From: Actinoplanes sp040639655
Lineage (GTDB): Bacteria; Actinomycetota; Actinomycetes; Mycobacteriales; Micromonosporaceae
Reading direction: 5' to 3'
DNA: 64,000 nucleotides
Assembly: GCF_040639655.1 (NCBI RefSeq)
Contig: NZ_JBFAAI010000001.1
Span: 806,001 to 870,000, forward strand
The notes beneath the pieces were generated by a model that did no database searches, was not told where the DNA came from, and saw nothing but the letters and a program-made list of their open reading frames with translations. Numbering within the stretch: the stretch's first letter is position 1; each line of letters starts with the position of its first letter. A program made the position numbers and the translations under genes. Below are positions 15,510-23,667 of the stretch, piece after piece.

Positions 15510-17579
15510 ATGGATGCCGCTCGCCCTCGGACGGCCGGCCCGCGTCACCGGCGCACGGTGATCGTTTCCACGGTCACCGCCGGAGTCGCCGCCCTCGCGC
15601 TGCTGCTCGCACCGGCTGCCGCCCTGCCACCGGCTTTCTGGATGATGGCGCTGCTCGCCGTGCTGGTCGACGCCCGGCCCTACGTGGTGCCCGGGCGGCG
15701 AGCCAGCGCGGTGATCCTGCCCTCCATCTGCTTCACCTTCGCCGTAGTGCTGGCCTGGGGTGCGGCCCCGGCGATCGCGGTGCAGCTGGCCGCGGTCGTG
15801 GTGGCCGGCTCCCGGATGCGGCACTCACTGCGCCGGACCGTGCACCTGGGCCTGCAGCACACCGCCGCGCTGACGGCGGCCGCCGGGGTGGCGGGGCTCG
15901 GACACCTGCGGATCGACGCGAGCCCGGACTGGTGGGACGCCCTCGTCATCTGTGCCGCAGCGGTCGCCTGGATCACCGCCCGGCACGCGGTCGCGGGGCT
16001 GGTCCGCGGCCTGACCTCGGACGGCCGCGGCCCGGTCCGCCGCCGCCGTCGCGGCCATGCCGATCTGCTGGCCAGCGCGGCGCTGCTGCTGCTGGGCCCG
16101 GTGGTGCTGGTGGCTGCGCTGGTCGCGCCGATCCTGCTGCCGCTGGCCCTGCTGGCCCTGCACGCCGTGCACCGGATGGTGCGCTGGGCCGGCGAGTCCG
16201 AGCGGGCCACCCGGTTCGACACGCTCACCGGCCTGCCGAACCGGCGTGCCCTGCAGAACGCGATGGCCGAGCGGGCCCCCGACCGGCGCCGCGCCCTGCT
16301 GCTGCTCGACCTGGACCGGTTCCGCACGGTCAACGACGCTCTCGGGCACGGTGCCGGGGACCGGCTGCTGACCCGGGTCGCCGATCGGCTGACCGCGGTG
16401 GTGCCGGACCACGACCTGGTGGTCCGGCTGGGCGGCGACGAGTTCGCGGTCCTCGCCACCCGTGTCGAGGACCCGGCCGCGGCGCGGCGCATCGCCCAGC
16501 ATCTGACCGAGGCGCTGAGCCGCCCGTTCCCGCTCGACGGCACCCCCGTCGAGCTGAGCGCGTCGATCGGGATAGCGCTGCAGTCCGGCCGCCGCGACGC
16601 CAGCACCCTGCTGGTCGAGGCCGAATCGGCGATGTACGAGGCGAAACAGCGCGGCGACCAGGTGGCGATGCACGGGCCCGAGGCGGCCAAGCACACCCCG
16701 GATCGGCTGAGCCTGGTCGCCGACCTGCGGACCGCGCTGCGCCGGGACCCGCCGGACGACGGGATAGTCCTCTACTACCAGCCGCAGATAGCGATCGCGA
16801 CCGGCGAGGTGGTCGGGGTGGAGGCGCTGCTGCGCTGGCGGCACCCGGAACGGGGCACGGTGGGCCCGGAGGAGCTGCTGCGGGCGGCCGAGCCGACACC
16901 GGTGATGCGGTTGCTCACGGCGCGGGTGCTGGAGGAGGTGGTGGCGCAGCTCGCGGTGTGGCGCGACGGGCGTACCCCACTGCGCGCCGCGGTCAACGTG
17001 AGTGCCCGTGACCTGCACGCCGGTGACATCGCCGACCGGGTCGGCGCGCTCCTGGAGCGGTACTCGGTGCCAGCCGACCTGCTCCAGCTGGAGATCACCG
17101 AGAGCGCGCTGATGGCCGATCCGCACCGGGTGCTGGAGACCACCACCCGGCTCTGCCGGATGGGGGTGGCGATCTCGCTCGACGACTTCGGTACCGGCTA
17201 CTCGTCGTTGCAGCACCTGCGCCGGCTGCCGCTCTCCGAGGTCAAGATCGACCGGTCGTTCGTGCTCGGGATGACCTCCGATCGGGGCGACGCGGCGATC
17301 GTACGATCGGTGATCGGTCTTGCCGAGGCCCTAGGCCTGCGTGCCGTCGCGGAAGGTGTGGAGGACGAGGCGACCTGGCGTCTGCTGGCCGCCGCCGGGT
17401 GCCATACCGCGCAGGGCTGGTTCCACGCCCGCCCGATGCCGGCCGCCGATCTGCGGGAGTGGCTGGCACGGTACCGCCCGGTCCGACCCGGGAAACGCGG
17501 CGAAATAGACTCTGCAGGCACATCTCAAACGTCAAGCAACGAGGGGGCAGGATGGCCGCCATCTCCCGCGAAGAGGTAG
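15510..17579 (+). CDS. Membrane GGDEF-EAL protein (cyclic-di-GMP synthesis/breakdown) 1
   Basis: 689 residues. About five hydrophobic segments (20-230) precede a GGDEF domain (LGGDEFAVL) with DLDRFRTVNDALGHGAGD, and an EAL domain with all main catalytic groups: VEALLRWRHP, NVSARDL, LEITESALM, LDDFGTGYSSL, VKIDRSFV, AVAEGVED and the late Gln in AQGWF. An RxxD inhibition site is not found before GGDEF. Both activities look possible. ATG 15510 is chosen because GGAGG (15501-15505) precedes it; an in-frame opening at 15468 lacks a site. The 3' end overlaps gatC by 28 bp and contains the likely gatC promoter. No such gene sits here in mycobacteria, so it is an insertion into the conserved block. 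Confidence 0.92.
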   Translation: MDAARPRTAGPRHRRTVIVSTVTAGVAALALLLAPAAALPPAFWMMALLAVLVDARPYVVPGRRASAVILPSICFTFAVVLAWGAAPAIAVQLAAVVVAGSRMRHSLRRTVHLGLQHTAALTAAAGVAGLGHLRIDASPDWWDALVICAAAVAWITARHAVAGLVRGLTSDGRGPVRRRRRGHADLLASAALLLLGPVVLVAALVAPILLPLALLALHAVHRMVRWAGESERATRFDTLTGLPNRRALQNAMAERAPDRRRALLLLDLDRFRTVNDALGHGAGDRLLTRVADRLTAVVPDHDLVVRLGGDEFAVLATRVEDPAAARRIAQHLTEALSRPFPLDGTPVELSASIGIALQSGRRDASTLLVEAESAMYEAKQRGDQVAMHGPEAAKHTPDRLSLVADLRTALRRDPPDDGIVLYYQPQIAIATGEVVGVEALLRWRHPERGTVGPEELLRAAEPTPVMRLLTARVLEEVVAQLAVWRDGRTPLRAAVNVSARDLHAGDIADRVGALLERYSVPADLLQLEITESALMADPHRVLETTTRLCRMGVAISLDDFGTGYSSLQHLRRLPLSEVKIDRSFVLGMTSDRGDAAIVRSVIGLAEALGLRAVAEGVEDEATWRLLAAAGCHTAQGWFHARPMPAADLREWLARYRPVRPGKRGEIDSAGTSQTSSNEGAGWPPSPAKR
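17506..17511 (+). promoter_or_regulatory. -10 element TAGACT for gatC-gatA
   Basis: TAGACT inside the last codons of the GGDEF-EAL gene; predicted start near 17518 gives a 34-nt leader containing GAGGGGGCAGG before the gatC ATG (17552). Confidence 0.45.
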
Positions 17580-17851
17580 CGCACCTGGCGCGCCTGTCGC
17601 GGCTCGCCGTGACCGAGGAGGAGCTGGACCAATTCGCGGGTCAGCTCGACGTGATCCTCCAGTCGGTCGCCCGGGTCGGTGAGGTGGCCGCGGAGGACAT
17701 TCCGCCGACCTCGCACTCGGTTCCGCTGACCAACGTGTACCGCGAGGACGTCCCCACGCCGAGCCTGGCGCCGGAGGCGGCCCTGTCCGGGGCGCCGGAC
17801 GCCTATGAGGGCCGGTTCCGCGTGCCGCGGATCCTGGACGAGGAGGTCTGA
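17552..17851 (+). CDS. gatC: Asp-tRNA(Asn)/Glu-tRNA(Gln) amidotransferase subunit C
   Basis: 99 residues, full length. MAAISREEVAHLARLSRLAV and the central PTSHSVPLTNVYREDV are diagnostic of GatC, the belt-like subunit that wraps GatA and GatB. Strong ribosome site GAGGGGG before ATG 17552. gatA begins 4 bp after its stop. The frame is open upstream into the GGDEF-EAL gene but without meaning. Confidence 0.96.
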   Translation: MAAISREEVAHLARLSRLAVTEEELDQFAGQLDVILQSVARVGEVAAEDIPPTSHSVPLTNVYREDVPTPSLAPEAALSGAPDAYEGRFRVPRILDEEV

Positions 17852-17854
17852 CCT

Positions 17855-19318
17855 GTGAGTGACCTGACCAGGCTCTCCGCCGCTGAGCTGGCTTCCCTGG
17901 TGGGGAAGCGAGAGGTGTCGGCCGTCGAGGTGGCGACCGCCCACCTGGACCGGATCTCCGAGGTCGACGAGCGGGTGCACGCGTTCCTGCACGTCGACCG
18001 TGAGGGCGCGCTCGCGGCCGCCGCCGCCGTGGACCGGGGCGAGATCACCGGTCCGCTGGCCGGTGTGCCGATCGCCGTCAAGGACATCGTGACCACCAAG
18101 GGCGTGCCGACCACGGCCGCCTCCAAGATCCTCGAAGGCTGGAAGCCGCCGTACGACGCGACGATCGTCGAGCGTCTGAAGGCGGCCGGCATGCCGATCC
18201 TCGGCAAGACCAACATGGACGAGTTCGCGATGGGCTCCTCCACCGAGTACAGCGCCTACGGCCCGACGAACAACCCGTGGGACCTGGGCCGTATCCCGGG
18301 TGGCTCGGGCGGTGGCTCGGCCGCGGCGCTCGCGGCCTACGAGGCGCCGCTCGCGATCGGCACCGACACCGGCGGCTCGATCCGCCAGCCCGGCGCGGTC
18401 ACCGGCACCGTCGGCGCCAAGCCGACGTACGGCGGCACGTCCCGCTACGGCCTGATCGCGTTCTCCTCGTCGCTGGACACGCCGGGCCCGTGCGGCCGGA
18501 CCGTCGAGGACACCGCGCTGCTGCACGCGGTGATCGCCGGCCACGACCCGCGTGACTCGACCTCGATCCCGCAGCCGGTGCCCGATGTCGTGGCCGCAGC
18601 CCGTCTCGGTGCCACCGGTGACCTGACCGGCGTCAAGCTGGGCCTGGTCAAGGAGTTCGCCGGCGACGGATCCGAGCCGGGCGTGGTCGCCGCGTTCCGG
18701 GAGTCGCTGGAGGCCCTGGTCAAGCTGGGTGCCGAGGTCGTCGAGGTGTCCTGCCCGAACTTCCAGTACGCGCTGCCCGCGTATTACCTGATCGCCCCGA
18801 GCGAGTGCTCGTCGAACCTGGCCCGCTTCGACGGCGTCCGGTACGGCCTGCGTTCCGGCGACGACGGCAGCCGGTCGCTCGAGGAGGTCATGTCGCTGAC
18901 CCGTGACGAGGGCTTCGGCCCCGAGGTCAAGCGCCGCATCATCCTCGGCACCTACGCCCTGTCGTCGGGTTACTACGACGCCTACTACGGCCAGGCGCAG
19001 AAGGTCCGCACGCTGATCACCCGGGACTTCCAGTCCGCGTTCGAGCAGGTCGACGTGCTGGTCTCGCCGACCACCCCGTTCGTGGCGTTCCCGTTCGGCT
19101 CGCGGACCGGCGACCCGTACCAGATGTACCTCGCGGACCTGTTCACGATCCCGACGAACCTGTACGGCGGACCGGCGATCTCGGTTCCGTGCGGTCTCTC
19201 CGAGGGCCTGCCGGTCGGTTTCCAGATCATGGCTCCGACGATGGCCGACGACCGGATGTACCGGGTCGCCGCAGCCCTGGAGTCCGCGGTCGGCACCTTC
19301 ACGCCTCCGGCGCTCTGA
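17855..19318 (+). CDS. gatA: Asp-tRNA(Asn)/Glu-tRNA(Gln) amidotransferase subunit A
   Basis: 487 residues. The amidase catalytic triad Ser-cisSer-Lys is intact: Lys76 (VPIAVKDIV), Ser151 (GGSGGGSAAA) and Ser175 (GTDTGGSIRQP), with the normal family spacing. GatA releases ammonia from glutamine and passes it to GatB for amidation of mischarged tRNA. GTG start with AGGAGG (17841-17846) 8 nt upstream, located in the end of gatC. The third subunit, gatB, lies 2.1 kb further on, separated by two minus-strand genes rather than by pfkA as in mycobacteria. Confidence 0.97.
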   Translation: MSDLTRLSAAELASLVGKREVSAVEVATAHLDRISEVDERVHAFLHVDREGALAAAAAVDRGEITGPLAGVPIAVKDIVTTKGVPTTAASKILEGWKPPYDATIVERLKAAGMPILGKTNMDEFAMGSSTEYSAYGPTNNPWDLGRIPGGSGGGSAAALAAYEAPLAIGTDTGGSIRQPGAVTGTVGAKPTYGGTSRYGLIAFSSSLDTPGPCGRTVEDTALLHAVIAGHDPRDSTSIPQPVPDVVAAARLGATGDLTGVKLGLVKEFAGDGSEPGVVAAFRESLEALVKLGAEVVEVSCPNFQYALPAYYLIAPSECSSNLARFDGVRYGLRSGDDGSRSLEEVMSLTRDEGFGPEVKRRIILGTYALSSGYYDAYYGQAQKVRTLITRDFQSAFEQVDVLVSPTTPFVAFPFGSRTGDPYQMYLADLFTIPTNLYGGPAISVPCGLSEGLPVGFQIMAPTMADDRMYRVAAALESAVGTFTPPAL

Positions 19319-19322
19319 CGGT

Positions 19323-19353
19323 TTCGGGGGCCCTTCTCGAAAGGGCCCCCGAA
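19323..19353. terminator. Bidirectional terminator between gatA and the M1 peptidase gene
   Basis: A perfect 13-bp stem (arms 19323-19335 and 19341-19353) with a 5-nt loop, lying between two converging genes. Confidence 0.85.
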
Positions 19354-19358
19354 TTACC

Positions 19359-20798
19359 TCACGCAGGCGTGGTCGGCGAGTCCAGCCAGCTGTCGATCAG
19401 CTTCGTGAAGTCCTTACCGGTCTCCGCGTTGACGAACGCGATGAACGCGGCCCGGTCCTGGCTGGTGTTGCGGTTCTTCCCGGCCCAGGCGGTGGCCAGG
19501 GCGAAGAACTTCTTGTCGCCGAGCGCGTCGTTCAGTTCCTTGAGCATGGCCGCCGGGCAGAGGTACACGTTGCTCTCGGCGAAGGTGCCGGCCTTCGGCT
19601 TCCCGGGCGGGCCCACCTCGCGGCGCAGCTCGGCGTCCCGCTCACGCAGGTACTTCTCCAGGTACGCCTTGTCGAAGCCGTACAGCCTCATCTCGTACAG
19701 ATATTGGAAGTAGGTCGCGAAGCCCTCGTTGAGCCACAGATCCGTCCAGGTCTTCGGCGTGACCGAGTTGCCGAACCACTGGTGCGCGTATTCGTGGACC
19801 AGGACGGCCTCGAACTGGCGGAGGTCGGCCTTCCGGAAGGACTCCCGGCCCATGCTCAGCATCTGCTGCGTCTCCATGGCCGAGACCGAGCCGTTCATCA
19901 GGGCACCGGCGGTCGGGTACGGGTACGGCCCGAGCCGCTCCTCCAGCCACTTGAGCAGCTGCGGCGTCTTCTTCAGGGTGCTCAGATAGCGGTCGTCGGT
20001 CTTCGGCACCACGAAGTTGGTGATCTTCAGGCCGCGGGGCCCGGTCTGCTCGATCCTCTTGTACCTGTCGACCGCCAGGGTCGTCACGTAGGCGGCAACC
20101 GGATCGGCGCTGGCGTAGTGGTAGGTGTTGCCGTCCACCTTGCCCGGCGTGCCACTGGCGGCCGCCGTCCAGCCCTGCGGGACCGTCACGGCCATGTCGT
20201 AGAGCGCCTCGTCGGACGGGTGCTCGTTGACCGGGTACCAGGTGAGCGCGCCCCACGGCTCCTGCATGGTCCAGAGCACGCCGTCCTTCGACGACCGCAT
20301 GCCGATGCCCTCGGAGGCGTCGCCGCGGCGTGACGGCATCTCCACCTGTTCCGGCGTGCCGTGGTAATCCACGGTCAGCGTCACCGGCTTGTCGGCGGCG
20401 ACCGGCGTGGGCACCACGAGCTTCGCCTTGTTGACGGTCCCCGCGGCCGGCTTCCCGTCGACGGCGACCTTGTCGATGGTCAGGCCGGTGAAGTCCAGCC
20501 GGATCTCCGGCGCATCGGCGACCGGCCGGATCCGCAGCGTGGCGACGCCGGTGAGGACCTTGGTGTCCGGTTTCCAGTCGAGTTCGAGCCCGTAGTGCAG
20601 CACGTCCAGGCCGGCGTTGCCCTTCTCCGGATAGAGCGGGTCGGCGATCGGAGTGGAACGGCCGGCCGCCCAGGCGCTGTAGTCGACGCTCGGAGCGTCG
20701 TTCTGCGCCGGCGGCGGCTTCTCCTTCGTCGGAGAGCCGGTACAGCCGGTGATGAGGAGCGTCGCGACGAGCGTGGCGACGGCAAAGGGGTGACGCAT
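19359..20798 (-). CDS. M1-family zinc metallopeptidase, lipoprotein
   Basis: 479 residues. A lipoprotein signal ends in the lipobox LLITGC (about 15-20), so the enzyme is anchored on the outer face of the membrane. Zinc site HEYAHQW (His335-Glu336-x2-His339) with the third ligand Glu358 in NEGFATYF; the substrate-gating motif appears as SVSAMETQQM. The beta-sheet N-domain precedes it, but the long C-terminal helical domain of PepN is absent, giving the compact form common in actinobacteria. ATG 20798 is preceded at 6 nt by TACGGT, suggesting a leaderless mRNA. It interrupts the gatA-gatB order. Preferred substrates are unknown. Confidence 0.92.
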   Translation of the reverse strand: MRHPFAVATLVATLLITGCTGSPTKEKPPPAQNDAPSVDYSAWAAGRSTPIADPLYPEKGNAGLDVLHYGLELDWKPDTKVLTGVATLRIRPVADAPEIRLDFTGLTIDKVAVDGKPAAGTVNKAKLVVPTPVAADKPVTLTVDYHGTPEQVEMPSRRGDASEGIGMRSSKDGVLWTMQEPWGALTWYPVNEHPSDEALYDMAVTVPQGWTAAASGTPGKVDGNTYHYASADPVAAYVTTLAVDRYKRIEQTGPRGLKITNFVVPKTDDRYLSTLKKTPQLLKWLEERLGPYPYPTAGALMNGSVSAMETQQMLSMGRESFRKADLRQFEAVLVHEYAHQWFGNSVTPKTWTDLWLNEGFATYFQYLYEMRLYGFDKAYLEKYLRERDAELRREVGPPGKPKAGTFAESNVYLCPAAMLKELNDALGDKKFFALATAWAGKNRNTSQDRAAFIAFVNAETGKDFTKLIDSWLDSPTTPA

Positions 20799-20804
20799 GC
20801 GCGG

Positions 20805-20810
20805 ACCGTA
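20805..20810 (-). promoter_or_regulatory. -10 element TACGGT, leaderless start of the M1 peptidase gene
   Basis: TACGGT on the minus strand, 6 nt before the ATG at 20798, with no ribosome site in between. Confidence 0.5.
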
Positions 20811-20857
20811 CACCGGATATCGATCCTCCTCGGCCCCGCGCTCCCGGAGCCCAGTGG

Positions 20858-21163
20858 TCACCCCATCAGGGGTGAGACGAGATAGCCGGCGCCGGTGACG
20901 ACGAAGACCAGGCCGACGATCATGAACCCGCCACCGGCGCCGTATCGGCCCAGGCGGAACGCCCGCTTGAAACGCGGGCTGTTCCTGAACTCCGCAGGGC
21001 TTCCCTCGTCGCCGGACATCCGGCGGTTGTTGCGGTTCTCCGAGATCAGCCTGGCGTGCTCGTCCGCGACGCCGAAGAGGTTGGCGACCCAGACCAGCCC
21101 CATGAAGCCGATGAGCAGACCGACGCCGATGAGGCTCAGGCCCTTCTGTACGTCCGGCGGCAT
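20858..21163 (-). CDS. Small two-helix membrane protein, unknown
   Basis: 101 residues with a clear ribosome site (GGAGG, 7 nt before ATG 21163). Two hydrophobic segments (about 9-27 and 76-97) flank a charged loop with ISENRNNRRMSGDEGSPAEF and SPRFKRAFRLGRYG. I do not recognise a family. It shares the minus strand with the M1 peptidase gene (59 bp downstream), which seems to have its own promoter. Confidence 0.75.
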   Translation of the reverse strand: MPPDVQKGLSLIGVGLLIGFMGLVWVANLFGVADEHARLISENRNNRRMSGDEGSPAEFRNSPRFKRAFRLGRYGAGGGFMIVGLVFVVTGAGYLVSPLMG

Positions 21164-21360
21164 AGCGGCTCCTCCATGCGGCGACCCGTTCGTCCTGCGG
21201 GCGGACCGTCAGGGTAGCGACGCCTGCCAATGCCCTGCCGCCGCACGCCACGGCGCCCGCGAGCGCCGCCGGACATCGCTCTCCACCAGCGCGGCGCAGT
21301 CCGGCCGCCCGCGCAGGGGCCGGCCCGCAAACCCGGCGACGGAGTGCCGTAGCGGCCGAC

Positions 21361-21366
21361 TAGGCT
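21361..21366 (+). promoter_or_regulatory. -10 element TAGGCT for gatB
   Basis: TAGGCT predicts transcription from about 21373. The 38-nt leader to ATG 21412 holds no strong ribosome site. Exactly at the predicted start (6 nt after the hexamer) is an in-frame TTG. Confidence 0.45.
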
Positions 21367-21411
21367 TGGCCTTTGTCCGCAACGATGTCCTCAAGCCGGA
21401 GCCGCACGCAC

Positions 21412-22911
21412 ATGACGACCATCGCGCTGCCGTCCTACGAAGACGCCACCAGCCGTTACGAGCCGGTGATCGGCTTGGAGACACACGTCGAGCTGGGCAC
21501 GCAGACCAAGATGTTCTGCGGCTGCAAGACCGAGTTCGGCGCCGAGCCGAACACTCAGGTCTGCCCGGTGTGCCTGGCTCTGCCCGGCGCACTGCCCGCG
21601 ATGAACGGCGCCGCCATCGAGGCGACCATCCGGATCGGTCTCGCGCTGAACTGCTCGATCGCCGAGTGGTGCCGGATGGCCCGGAAGAACTACTTCTACC
21701 CGGACATGCCGAAGAACTTCCAGACCTCGCAGTACGACGAGCCGCTCTGCGTGGACGGTTACGTCGACGTCGAGGTGGGCGGCAAGTCGTACCGGATCGG
21801 CATCGAGCGGGTGCACATCGAGGAGGACACCGGCAAGACCCTGCACGTCGGCGGGGCCACCGGTCGCATCCACGGCGCCACCGAGTCGCTTGTCGACTAC
21901 AACCGGGCCGGCATCCCGCTGGTGGAGATCGTCACGAAGCCGGTCCCCGGTCTCGGTGACCTGGCTCCCGAGGTGGCCAAGGCGTATGTCGCCGAGCTGC
22001 GCGACATCATCCGCTCGCTCGGCGTCTCGGACGTCCGGATGGAGCAGGGCTCGCTGCGCTGCGACGTCAACACCTCGCTGAACAAGCCCGGCGAGGAGTG
22101 GGGCACCCGCACCGAGACGAAGAACGTCAACTCGCTGCGTTCGGTCGAGCGTGCCGTTCGTTCCGAGATCATCCGGCAGGCCGGTCTGCTCGACGTCGGC
22201 ACCCGGATCTTCCAGGAGACCCGGCACTTCCAGGAGACCACCGGTGACACCCGGCCGGGCCGCTCCAAGGAGACCGCGACCGACTACCGGTACTTCCCCG
22301 AGCCCGACCTGGTCCCGATCGCACCGGACCCGGCGTGGGTCGCGCAGCTCAAGACCGAGCTGCCGGAGCGGCCGAGCGTCAAGCGGGCCCGGCTGCGCGA
22401 GGACTGGGGCATCTCCGAGCTCGACATGCAGTCGGTGGCGAACGCCGGTGCGGTGGAGCTGATCGAGGAGACCATCGCCGCGGGCGCGTCCCCCGCGGGT
22501 GCCCGCAAGTGGTGGATGGGCGAGCTGGCCCGCCGTGCCAACGAGCTCGACATCGAGCTGTCCGCGGTCGGTGCCACCCCGGCCCAGGTCGCGGCCCTGC
22601 AGAAGCTCGTCGACGAGGGCAAGCTCAACGACAAGCTGGCCCGTTCGGTGCTGGAGGGTGTCGTCGCGGGCGAGGGCGACCCGGCCGAGGTGATGGCCGC
22701 GCGCGGTCTCGAGGTGGTCAACGACACCGGTGCGCTCACGGCCGCCGTCGACGAGGCGATCGCCGCCAACCCGGACATCGCGGCCAAGATCCGCGACGGC
22801 AAGGTGGCCGCGGCCGGTGCCCTGGTGGGCGCGGTCATGAAGACGACGCGAGGCCAGGCGGACGCCAAGACCGTGCGCGAGCTCATCCTCTCGCGGCTCG
22901 GCGCTTCCTAG
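21412..22911 (+). CDS. gatB: Asp-tRNA(Asn)/Glu-tRNA(Gln) amidotransferase subunit B
   Basis: 499 residues. YEPVIGLETHVELGTQTKMFC starts the GatB kinase-like domain; zinc-site cysteines follow in FCGCKTEFGAEPNTQVCPVC; the C-terminal YqeY-like tRNA-binding tail ends PAEVMAARGLEVVND...RELILSRLG. GatB phosphorylates the misacylated tRNA and amidates it with ammonia from GatA. ATG 21412 gives the family-typical N-terminus MTTIALPSYEDA; a TTG at 21373 would add 13 residues and coincides with the predicted transcription start, so a longer leaderless form cannot be excluded. Confidence 0.96.
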   Translation: MTTIALPSYEDATSRYEPVIGLETHVELGTQTKMFCGCKTEFGAEPNTQVCPVCLALPGALPAMNGAAIEATIRIGLALNCSIAEWCRMARKNYFYPDMPKNFQTSQYDEPLCVDGYVDVEVGGKSYRIGIERVHIEEDTGKTLHVGGATGRIHGATESLVDYNRAGIPLVEIVTKPVPGLGDLAPEVAKAYVAELRDIIRSLGVSDVRMEQGSLRCDVNTSLNKPGEEWGTRTETKNVNSLRSVERAVRSEIIRQAGLLDVGTRIFQETRHFQETTGDTRPGRSKETATDYRYFPEPDLVPIAPDPAWVAQLKTELPERPSVKRARLREDWGISELDMQSVANAGAVELIEETIAAGASPAGARKWWMGELARRANELDIELSAVGATPAQVAALQKLVDEGKLNDKLARSVLEGVVAGEGDPAEVMAARGLEVVNDTGALTAAVDEAIAANPDIAAKIRDGKVAAAGALVGAVMKTTRGQADAKTVRELILSRLGAS

Positions 22912-22933
22912 ATCCTTCGCTGTACGTCCGGAG

Positions 22934-22958
22934 CCCGGTCCCGTGAAACGGGGCCGGG
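22934..22958 (+). terminator. Hairpin after gatB
   Basis: 11-bp stem CCCGGTCCCGT/ACGGGGCCGGG with one G-T pair and a GAA loop, between gatB and the converging membrane-protein gene. No T-run. Confidence 0.5.
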
Positions 22959-22959
22959 T

Positions 22960-23532
22960 CTACGGCGCCTCTGGCGCACGCATGACCGGTGACCAGGTGA
23001 CGCCGTCGCTGACCGCGAAGGCCCGGTGCACCCGCCGGCGGATCGTCCAGATACCGAGCAGGAGCAGGATGACGCCCGCACCGCGCATGCCGTTGAGTGC
23101 GAGGTCGAGCTCCTGCGTCCGTACCGCGAAGCCGGGATCGCGTGTCTCCAGCGAGCCGAACTCCTGAACGGCCAGGGGCGCCAGCAGCATCACGATCCAC
23201 GCCGGGATCGTCCAGTGCCAGATCGCCTTGCTCGGATCCGGTACGCGGCCCCGGACGTGGTCGACGGCCCGGGTCCGCCAGCCGACGAAACCGAGCAGGT
23301 AACCGAGGATCGCCACGAATCCGGCGAAGTCGAGCGGATCACTGTGGCCCAGGAGCCAGCGCACCGCGGACGGCAGAGGGTCGCCGTCGAGCAGGTACGC
23401 CCGGATGAACAGGGCGTTCGTCGCCGCTGCGGCGTCGTACAGGAACGCCGCGACGGCGGTCAGGACGAGTGCGAGGGTGCCGAGCTCCCACTTCCGTGGC
23501 GGCCGTGCGACGGGCAGGAAGCTGTCGGTCAT
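22960..23532 (-). CDS. Multi-pass membrane protein, unknown
   Basis: 190 residues with four hydrophobic segments (about 20-45, 70-93, 112-132, 150-168). Charged linkers include WRTRAVDHVRGRVPDPSKAIWHW and IRRRVHRAF. ATG 23532 is chosen for its GGAGGG ribosome site; a longer opening to 23568 has none. No family recognised. It is divergent from the three-repeat secreted protein gene (135 bp gap) and converges with gatB. Confidence 0.75.
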   Translation of the reverse strand: MTDSFLPVARPPRKWELGTLALVLTAVAAFLYDAAAATNALFIRAYLLDGDPLPSAVRWLLGHSDPLDFAGFVAILGYLLGFVGWRTRAVDHVRGRVPDPSKAIWHWTIPAWIVMLLAPLAVQEFGSLETRDPGFAVRTQELDLALNGMRGAGVILLLLGIWTIRRRVHRAFAVSDGVTWSPVMRAPEAP

Positions 23533-23655
23533 GCTGGCCCTCCGCGGGTGAAGAAGTCGGATCACCATAGTGGATCTTCGATCACGGCGGCATCCGGCTT
23601 GTCACCGCGCCGGGGACTTCGCTCGTTCACCCCGGAAACACGGCACGAAGTGGCA

Positions 23656-23661
23656 TAACCT
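23656..23661 (+). promoter_or_regulatory. -10 element TAACCT, leaderless start of the secreted three-repeat gene
   Basis: TAACCT ends 6 nt before GTG 23668; no ribosome site is present. Confidence 0.5.
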
Positions 23662-23667
23662 GCCAGC

